A stretch of 64,000 nucleotides of DNA, from contig NZ_CP049143.1 of the NCBI RefSeq assembly GCF_011044495.1, forward strand, positions 6,758,001 through 6,822,000, written 5' to 3'. Under the pieces are notes generated by a model. That model did no database searches. It saw nothing but the letters and a program-made list of their open reading frames with translations, and was not told where the DNA came from. How positions within the stretch are numbered: the stretch's first letter is position 1; each line of letters begins with the position of its first letter. A program made the translations under genes and the position numbers. Shown piece after piece: positions 58,777-64,000 of the stretch. Origin of the DNA: Roseimicrobium sp. ORNL1. GTDB lineage: Bacteria; Verrucomicrobiota; Verrucomicrobiia; Verrucomicrobiales; Verrucomicrobiaceae.

Positions 58777-61362
58777 ATGCCCGACCCCAAGAAACCCATC
58801 AATCTGGACGACATCGACTTTGGCTCGACTCTTCGCGGCCATCAAAAGGGCGACCGGGTGTTCGACCGTTTCCTGCTGGAAAAGCTGCTGGGGCGCGGGG
58901 GCATGGGCGTGGTGTGGCTGGGAACCGATGAACGCCTGGGCCGCGAAGTGGCCCTGAAGTTCGCCCCGGAGGCCGTGCGCTACGACGACGTGGCGGTGGA
59001 CGAACTGAAGGAAGAGACCAAGAAGGGGCTCAACCTCGCACACCAGAACATCGTCAAAATCTACGACTTCCTCGTGGATGAAACCCATGCCGCCATCAGC
59101 ATGGAGTTCATTGATGGCGAGAACCTGGGCGCCCTGCGCACCCGCCAGCCAAACAAGGTGTTCGAGGTCCGCCAGATTGCGATGTGGGTGGGCCAGTTCC
59201 TGGATGCGCTCGACTACGCACACCGCATTGCGAAGGTCATTCACCGGGACCTTAAACCGGCGAACCTGATGATCGACCGTGAGGGCAACCTCCGCGTGAC
59301 AGACTTCGGCATTGCCCGAAGCATTTCGGACGCGATGAACCGCGCCACACTGGGCATAGGGAACTCGACAGGCACGCTCGCCTACATGTCGCCCCAGCAG
59401 GCGGACGGCAAGAAGCCCCACGTCACGGATGATCTCTATGCCTTCGGCAGCACCCTGTATGAACTGCTGACCGGCAAGCCGCCCTTCTTCACAGGCAATA
59501 TCATTTCCCAACTGCAGCACGATCCGGTGACGAGTCTCACCGAGCGACGCGAGGAGTTTGGCATCACCGACGGTGAGCCTATTCCCGTGGAATGGGAACA
59601 AACGATTCTCGCTTGCCTGGAGAAAACTCCGGAGAACCGCCCCGCGAGCGCTCTGGCAGTCCGGCAGCGCCTGGGCCTGGCTCCGGCCTGCCAGCCAGAA
59701 GTGCCGCCGCTTCCTGCTGTGCCTGGTGGCTCGGCCGCTGCAGGCGGATCGCCCACGAATTTCAGCCACTCGGCCGCCCACCTCCCCACGGGCCACGGCC
59801 CGACGCAGACGTATGTGCGCCCCGGCGCCGGCCTCACTGAGATGAGCCTGCCAAATCGGCCCATCGGCGCTGGACACATCAAGGTGGGTCCGGGTGTCAC
59901 TCCGGTCCAGCCTCCCACTTCTTCTACCCAGCACCACACTACCACCCAACCTGCCAAGAAAGGCGGCGGTATCCTTGTAGCGGTGGGATTGGTGTTTCTA
60001 TTTTTCGTCTTGGCTCTCGTCGGTGGCGGCTGGTGGGTATGGAACAAGACACCCTATTTGAAGAAGCTTCTCGGCAAGGAGGTCGCGGTGAGTCCCCTTT
60101 TGGACAATCCCACCCCCACTCCAACTCCGCCCGGTCCCGGACCGGCTCCAACTCCGACGCCACCACCCACGCCTCCCGGCCCTGGTCCTGCACCCACGCC
60201 TACTCCTACTCCCACTCCCCCCGGACCGGGACCCGCACCCACTCCGACGCCCACGCCTCCGAAGGTCACTTCCGTTCAGGCGATGATTGATGCCGCGAAG
60301 TCCGGCGACACCGTGACCGTTCCGGAGGGGATCTACGAGGAACAGCTCAAGTTCAAGGCCGGCATCACGCTGAAGGCAGCCGTGCCGGGCAAGGTGACCG
60401 TGCAGACGGACGGCAAGTCCGGCGCGGTCCTCATGGTGGAGAACTGCGGCAGCGGGTCCATCAGCGGCTTCGTATTCCAGCACACCGGCACAGAGATCAC
60501 CGAGAAGGTGAACTGGCCGGTGGCCTTGGTGAAGGCGAGCACCATCGTGATGGATGGCTGCACCATTCAGGCTGGGTTGGGTGACGGCCTCCTGGTGACG
60601 GGCGCGGGCAAGTCGCAGTTCACCAAATGCATCATCCGGAACAACACCACCAACGGCGCCATCTTCGAAAGCGGCGCGTCCGGCTCCATGTCCGAAACAG
60701 AAGTGCGGAAGAATGGGGAAAGCGGTGTCGAGGTGCGTTTCCTCGGTACTGCGCCGGTGTTTTCCAGGTGCACATTCGCTGACAACGGCCTCGCCGGATT
60801 GATCGCCAAGGACGGCGGCAGCGCCACAGTGCAGGACCAGACCAAGGTCACCAAGAATGGCGACCCGGGCATTGCCGGCGTCGGCGAGGGCGTGACCATC
60901 AACGTCAACGGCACTGAATTGCAGGGGAACACGATCGGCATCGCCGTGATGGAGGGTGCCAAGGCAAAAATCCAGGAGTGCATCATCACGGAGAGCCAGC
61001 AGGCCGGCATTCAAGCCCAGGCTCCTGCCGCAGGTTCCGAATTCCTCAACAACACCGTGCAAAGCGGCAAGCTGGACGGGCTGCTGGCGACGGGCACCTC
61101 CGGTACTGCCATCACCATCACGGGGAACAAGATCAAGGGCAACGGCGGCCATGGCATCCTCATCTTCGGGGCCGGCTTCAAGCCCAAGGTCGAGCAGAAC
61201 GAAATCTCCACCAACGCCGGGTACGGCATTCTCGCTGCTGAAGGTGTCTCTGGTTCAGTGACTGACAACACCGCTCGTGGCAACCACCTTGGCGGCGTGA
61301 AGAACGAGGGCGCTGGAGCAGATATCGTCATCCAGGGGAATCTGGCGGACGAATCCAAGTAG
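58777..61362 (+). CDS. Hanks-type Ser/Thr kinase with Pro/Thr linker and extracytoplasmic beta-helix
   Basis: The start ATG 58777 gives 861 residues; an in-frame TTG at 58744 was rejected as upstream of the kinase fold. The kinase domain (about 25-295) has GRGGMGVVW, Lys61 in VALKF, HRDLKPAN (His156, Asp158), and Asp176 in DFG. After it come a linker, one membrane helix (about 396-422), and a Pro/Thr/Gly stretch at about 443-496 made of three near-repeats of PPGPGPAPTPTP. The last 360 residues form a right-handed parallel beta-helix of NosD/DUF1565 kind (MIDAAKSGDTVTVPEGIYEEQLKFKAGITLKA; repeated GNTI/GNKI turns). The beta-helix would lie in the periplasm and could bind a carbohydrate or wall fragment as the signal. 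Sensing by a beta-helix is inferred. Confidence 0.88.
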   Translation: MPDPKKPINLDDIDFGSTLRGHQKGDRVFDRFLLEKLLGRGGMGVVWLGTDERLGREVALKFAPEAVRYDDVAVDELKEETKKGLNLAHQNIVKIYDFLVDETHAAISMEFIDGENLGALRTRQPNKVFEVRQIAMWVGQFLDALDYAHRIAKVIHRDLKPANLMIDREGNLRVTDFGIARSISDAMNRATLGIGNSTGTLAYMSPQQADGKKPHVTDDLYAFGSTLYELLTGKPPFFTGNIISQLQHDPVTSLTERREEFGITDGEPIPVEWEQTILACLEKTPENRPASALAVRQRLGLAPACQPEVPPLPAVPGGSAAAGGSPTNFSHSAAHLPTGHGPTQTYVRPGAGLTEMSLPNRPIGAGHIKVGPGVTPVQPPTSSTQHHTTTQPAKKGGGILVAVGLVFLFFVLALVGGGWWVWNKTPYLKKLLGKEVAVSPLLDNPTPTPTPPGPGPAPTPTPPPTPPGPGPAPTPTPTPTPPGPGPAPTPTPTPPKVTSVQAMIDAAKSGDTVTVPEGIYEEQLKFKAGITLKAAVPGKVTVQTDGKSGAVLMVENCGSGSISGFVFQHTGTEITEKVNWPVALVKASTIVMDGCTIQAGLGDGLLVTGAGKSQFTKCIIRNNTTNGAIFESGASGSMSETEVRKNGESGVEVRFLGTAPVFSRCTFADNGLAGLIAKDGGSATVQDQTKVTKNGDPGIAGVGEGVTINVNGTELQGNTIGIAVMEGAKAKIQECIITESQQAGIQAQAPAAGSEFLNNTVQSGKLDGLLATGTSGTAITITGNKIKGNGGHGILIFGAGFKPKVEQNEISTNAGYGILAAEGVSGSVTDNTARGNHLGGVKNEGAGADIVIQGNLADESK

Positions 61363-61375
61363 CCGCTGCATTCGG

Positions 61376-61412
61376 GCAGCCGCCGTGACCCCCTCATGGC
61401 GGCTTGCATTTT
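61376..61412 (+). terminator. Possible terminator after the second kinase gene
   Basis: The arms gcagccgcc and ggcggcttgc pair with one mismatch around a loop of 13 bases. They are followed by attttc. Confidence 0.45.
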
Positions 61413-61473
61413 CAGCACCGGCCCCTACCTTTTGCCAGAACACCTTCCGAACCCTCCACCTCTTTATTCCGTC

Positions 61474-61833
61474 ATGAGCCAGCCCAAGATCACTGCCTAC
61501 CTGAAGACCTATTGCGGATGGAGCGAAGGCGTACGCGCCATCTTCCGCAAGTACGACCTGCCTTTCGAGGAGAAGGACATCATCAAGAACCCTGCCTTCC
61601 GCTGGGAAATGGAACAGAAGAGCGGCCAGCCCCTCAGTCCTTGCGTGGAAGTGAACGGCACCATGCTCGCAGACATCAGCGGCGAGGAAGTGGAGAAGTG
61701 GATGATCGAAAACAACCTGCTGACTCAAAGCGACACCGCTCCGGACGCTCCGATTAATTCGTCCTGCACAGACGAGCAGCACGCTGCCATGGCCCGTGGA
61801 TCGGTGCCGGGACAGATCAAGTTCATTGCGTAG
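61474..61833 (+). CDS. Glutaredoxin-like protein with CGWS active site
   Basis: This 119-residue protein starts at ATG 61474. The core is a glutaredoxin fold: ITAYLKTYCGWSEGVRAIFRKYDLPFEEKDI, with the active-site motif CGWS in place of CPYC. A single cysteine with a Ser at the second position matches monothiol glutaredoxins, usually concerned with iron-sulfur cluster transfer. LSPCVEVNGTMLADISGEEVEKWM provides the cis-Pro-like and C-terminal elements. A C-terminal extension contains a third Cys (NSSCTDEQHAAMARG). It is cytoplasmic. Confidence 0.82.
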   Translation: MSQPKITAYLKTYCGWSEGVRAIFRKYDLPFEEKDIIKNPAFRWEMEQKSGQPLSPCVEVNGTMLADISGEEVEKWMIENNLLTQSDTAPDAPINSSCTDEQHAAMARGSVPGQIKFIA

Positions 61834-61878
61834 GTCATTGCCGCAGCCTTGCGGCCACTCGTTGATTGCCCAATTTCT

Positions 61879-61917
61879 GAAGGTGCATGCTGCTCGGCGG
61901 CATGCACCTTCGTTCAT
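61879..61917. terminator. Bidirectional terminator between convergent genes
   Basis: The 11-base arms aaggtgcatgc (61880-61890) and gcatgcacctt (61900-61910) pair perfectly. T-rich flanks occur on the plus side. It sits between the glutaredoxin-like and SDR genes. Confidence 0.8.
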
Positions 61918-61923
61918 TTGGGC

Positions 61924-62616
61924 CTACGTCCACCGATTCACACGGCTGTCGAGCTGGAAGACCTGCCCAGAAGTGTGGGGCAGTTGCTGATCGAGAAAGG
62001 TCACGAAGCGAGCGACGGCTTCACAAGTATTGAAGCGCCGCAGGGCATGAGCCTCGCGCACGCTCTGTTTGATTTCCTCGGACAGGTGCGCGGTCATCTT
62101 CGTTTCCAACAGACCGGGGAGGATGCAGTTCACACGGATGTTTCTGCCTCCATATTCCTTCGCCAGTGAGTGCGTGAGGCCGATGATACCAGCCTTGGCG
62201 GCGGCATAGTTTGCCTGGCCTACATTGCCCCACCTCGCGGAGTTGGAGCCGATGAAAATGATGTGGCCACTGCGTCTGCGGGCCATGGATTTCAGCGCCG
62301 CCTGCGAGACTTGAAAAGCACCCTTGAGATTCACCTCCAGCACGGTGTCGAAGTCCTCCTCTTCCATGTTGGGGAAACGTCGATCCCGGAGCACGCCGGC
62401 ACTGTGCACCACCAGTTCGACTTTCTCATGGGCGCTGAACCACTCCGCAATCATCATGGAGTCTGAGACATCCAGATCTCGCCTGCCTGGCGCATGCACG
62501 TCGTACCCCTGGGTGACGAGGGAAGCTGCCACCGCTTTTCCCAAGTCCCCTTCCCCACCAGTGACAAGTGCCACCGGCTTGGGAGTTTCCGGCTGTGGGG
62601 AAGGTGGAGCATCCAT
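61924..62616 (-). CDS. Short-chain dehydrogenase/reductase
   Basis: The start ATG 62614-62616 gives 230 residues; an upstream in-frame start at 62718 would lie in a terminator stem and add a leader without the fold. The NAD(P)-binding motif is TGGEGDLG (a TGxxxGxG variant), followed by HSAGV (the NAG position), IFIGSNSA (catalytic Ser), YAAAKAG (Tyr-x-x-x-Lys) and a closing GLLETKMT. It is most like 3-oxoacyl-ACP reductase-type SDRs. The substrate is unknown. Confidence 0.9.
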   Translation of the reverse strand: MDAPPSPQPETPKPVALVTGGEGDLGKAVAASLVTQGYDVHAPGRRDLDVSDSMMIAEWFSAHEKVELVVHSAGVLRDRRFPNMEEEDFDTVLEVNLKGAFQVSQAALKSMARRRSGHIIFIGSNSARWGNVGQANYAAAKAGIIGLTHSLAKEYGGRNIRVNCILPGLLETKMTAHLSEEIKQSVREAHALRRFNTCEAVARFVTFLDQQLPHTSGQVFQLDSRVNRWT

Positions 62617-62716
62617 GGCGGCGTATGTGAGGTTGCATCTCTTCTGCTGACCAGCGCCCTTCTCAACTACTTCCTGCGTGTCGCCGAGAGGGCTCTTGCT
62701 CTTCTCCCTGAAATAC

Positions 62717-62748
62717 AAATGGCGGGCACCTCACAGTGCCCGCCATTT
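62717..62748 (-). terminator. Rho-independent terminator after the TPR/secretin-domain gene
   Basis: The 13-base arms aaatggcgggcac (62717-62729) and gtgcccgccattt (62736-62748) pair perfectly around six bases. It lies 33 bases past the stop of the minus-strand gene at 62781. Confidence 0.85.
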
Positions 62749-62780
62749 CTGGGTTCAACAGGGTTCTGGAAATCCGTGGC

Positions 62781-63305
62781 TTAGCCGCTCGCGCGATTGC
62801 TGAACAGCACCGCCGTGGTGTCATAGGTCACTTTGGCACCAGTCACTTCACCAAGGTAGTTGAGCACTTCGGTCAGCGGTACCTTGCTCAGATTCAGCGA
62901 GACCGTCTTTTGCGCAATTTCCGGCGACTTGATGATGATGTTGGGCACCACCTTGTCATTTGAGGCCTTCTTGGCCAGCATGCGCAGGGCCTCCACCGCT
63001 TCCTCGAGTGACACATCGGCAAAGTCGATCTTTTCGATAATCACAGTGGAATAAGCGGTGCGCAGCTTGGTGTTATCGGTGCCAATCTTCTGCTTGATCG
63101 TGGCGAGCATTGCCTGCGTAGGCACGTGATTGGGATTGCGCTCCGCAACCTTGTTCAGTTTCTCTCGAGCAATCTCAAATTGGCCCGCTTGAAACGCGGC
63201 CTTTCCTTCCTCAAAGAGGACATAAGTATCGTCCGCGGCGCGAGCCGGAACAGACATCAACGCAGTACCCAGGACTGCGACCAGGAGCATCAGGCAGGTC
63301 TTCAT
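62781..63305 (-). CDS. Small secreted protein with TPR pair and secretin-type short N domain
   Basis: This 174-residue protein has a signal peptide (ending PARAA). A TPR-like pair follows (EEGKAAFQAGQFEIAREKLNKVAERNPNHVPTQAMLA). The C-terminal part, at about 90-170, resembles the secretin/TonB short N-terminal domain (DFADVSLEEAVEALRMLAKKAS...VPNIIIKSPEIAQKTVSLNLSKVPLTEVLNYLGEVTGAKVTYDTTAVLFS). In Verrucomicrobia such domains usually precede an outer-membrane secretin barrel of the type IV pilus or type II system; here the barrel is missing. It may be a truncated relative or a stand-alone accessory protein. The frame is intact with a clean stop and terminator. Confidence 0.8.
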   Translation of the reverse strand: MKTCLMLLVAVLGTALMSVPARAADDTYVLFEEGKAAFQAGQFEIAREKLNKVAERNPNHVPTQAMLATIKQKIGTDNTKLRTAYSTVIIEKIDFADVSLEEAVEALRMLAKKASNDKVVPNIIIKSPEIAQKTVSLNLSKVPLTEVLNYLGEVTGAKVTYDTTAVLFSNRASG

Positions 63306-63451
63306 GGCGGTGGTATAGGTAATTTCGACGCCATTATTTTGCCCAGACCCCTACAAAAAGGTCAAGCGGAGACGATTTCATGCGGGCGCAAAATAAATAT
63401 CTGCCTCCGAACGAGTCGATATTGGGAGCTTCAGGATGATGTGCTCCTATC

Positions 63452-63769
63452 TCAGGAGTACTTCACGTCCTTGCGCGGCTCCATCTCGAAGGTAAGGACC
63501 TGGCTCTGATCCACACTGGACTCGATCACATCACGCACATACTTGAAGTAGTGAGGATCGTCCTGGGCGATGGCGAGCTTATCCAGACTCTCCACTTCGA
63601 GGCTTACGAACCAATGCCATGGATCCTCGGCGCGGATGCGTTTGCCGACGTTGAGGTGAAGGATTTCGCGGATGCGCAGCAACGTCGTGCGCGTAGTCCA
63701 CATCATTTCCTCAAGCCGCTCCGGCGTGACGTCGGGCTTCAGTGTGAAGAGTGAGACCTGGCAAACCAT
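63452..63769 (-). CDS. Dabb (stress-responsive alpha/beta barrel) domain protein
   Basis: This 105-residue protein fits the Dabb family of dimeric ferredoxin-like barrels over its length: VCQVSLFTLKPDVTPERLEEMM, then VGKRIRAEDPWHWFVSLEVESLDKLAIAQDDPHYFKYVRDVI. No enzymatic role is established for most members. It follows nuoA, whose stop lies 21 bases upstream on the same strand. Confidence 0.85.
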   Translation of the reverse strand: MVCQVSLFTLKPDVTPERLEEMMWTTRTTLLRIREILHLNVGKRIRAEDPWHWFVSLEVESLDKLAIAQDDPHYFKYVRDVIESSVDQSQVLTFEMEPRKDVKYS

Positions 63770-63790
63770 AATTCCCTCTCCAGAGTCGCA

Positions 63791-64000
63791 CTAGGAAGTC
63801 CAATCGAGCGCCTTTTTCTTCCACGCGTAGCCGAAAGCGACCAGCAGGATGGTGACAAATGAAAGCGCCCACCAGAAAATGGAGGCTCCATAGGTGAGGA
63901 TGTAATCCTTATAGATGATGGCCCACGGATAAAGGAAGACCACCTCGATATCAAAAAGCACGAAGAGCATCGCCACGATGTAGAACTTCACGCTGAAGCG
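63791..64000 (-). CDS. nuoA: NADH-quinone oxidoreductase subunit A, N-terminus cut by window edge
   Basis: The visible 69 residues are the C-terminal part of NuoA, a small membrane subunit of complex I. The motif [27 protein letters not shown] is nearly diagnostic, with its conserved acidic residues in FDIEVVF. The C-terminal helix [22 protein letters not shown] follows. The start lies beyond 64000; a GTG inside the visible part (63989-63991) is an internal Val codon, not a start. The rest of the nuo operon should continue beyond the gene in the usual order or elsewhere on the chromosome. Confidence 0.93.
   Translation of the reverse strand, partial: RFSVKFYIVAMLFVLFDIEVVFLYPWAIIYKDYILTYGASIFWWALSFVTILLVAFGYAWKKKALDWTS

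Noticed and set aside
60106-60262. CRISPR-like short repeats
   Set aside because: The repeated CCCGGNCCNGGNCC pattern encodes the Pro/Thr linker in frame, has no spacers, and lies within a gene.

Overview
The window reads as a chromosomal segment of a Verrucomicrobiota bacterium, probably of the order Verrucomicrobiales and near Verrucomicrobium, Roseimicrobium or Prosthecobacter; the genus is inferred from gene content only. The main support is several gene families typical of the Planctomycetes-Verrucomicrobia group: planctomycete-type cytochromes with DUF1549/DUF1553, DUF1501, DUF1592-type and DUF1552 proteins, a PVC-type membrane-bound dehydrogenase fused to cytochrome c, DUF1080 proteins, an ECF sigma factor paired with a FecR-LamG protein, and Hanks-type kinases with large extracytoplasmic parts. 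The DNA is GC-rich, genes are tightly packed, and many starts lack a clear Shine-Dalgarno sequence. No rRNA, tRNA, CRISPR array, prophage or transposase was seen.

Layout. 1-2004 (minus): M20 peptidase (cut by the window edge) and an MFS carrier. 2164-8602 (plus): ECF sigma, FecR-LamG, DUF1549/DUF1553 cytochrome and DUF1501 protein, probably one unit for an exported redox or degradative system. 8609-17186: housekeeping and exported enzymes (phosphatase, NagA-like deacetylase, SGNH lipoprotein, DHFR, DUF1080, two TPR proteins, alpha/beta hydrolase). 17187-17761 holds no gene but two palindromic repeat elements. 17762-20377 (minus) is the dehydrogenase-HEAT-cytochrome c protein. 20494-31731 (minus) is an eleven-gene, mostly overlapping run of RDD, SpoIIM, DUF58, an unusual DUF3806-like gene, MoxR, DUF4350, DUF4129 and zinc-ribbon membrane proteins. 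31829-33787: lipoprotein, EVE protein and SGNH hydrolase. 33836-38059 (plus): DUF1592-family cytochrome and DUF1552 protein, separated by a small four-helix-bundle (23S IVP-like) gene enclosed by A/T-rich inverted repeats. 38176-38813: rex with its own palindromic operator. 39540-44626 (minus): a squalene-hopene-type cyclase and valS. 44722-50265: miscellaneous exported or membrane proteins and an exported intradiol dioxygenase. 50384-61362: a cell-surface and signalling region with small secreted proteins, a giant kinase carrying a second degenerate kinase domain, a porin-like barrel, and a second kinase carrying a periplasmic beta-helix. 61474-64000: monothiol glutaredoxin-like protein, SDR, TPR plus secretin-type short domain protein, Dabb protein and the end of nuoA, cut by the window edge.

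How parts may fit together. The cytochrome/DUF1501/DUF1552 modules and the dehydrogenase-cytochrome are exported and probably act on polymers or sugars in the periplasm, with sigma-FecR as the likely regulator of the first. MoxR, DUF58, SpoIIM, RDD, DUF4350 and DUF4129 form a recognised kind of AAA-ATPase chaperone and membrane cluster of unknown exact role. Rex (NADH/NAD+ sensing) and nuoA (complex I) show ordinary respiratory redox control. The most unusual material is the kinase/pseudokinase protein and its neighbours, the inverted-repeat-bounded four-helix-bundle gene, and several families of long intergenic palindromes.
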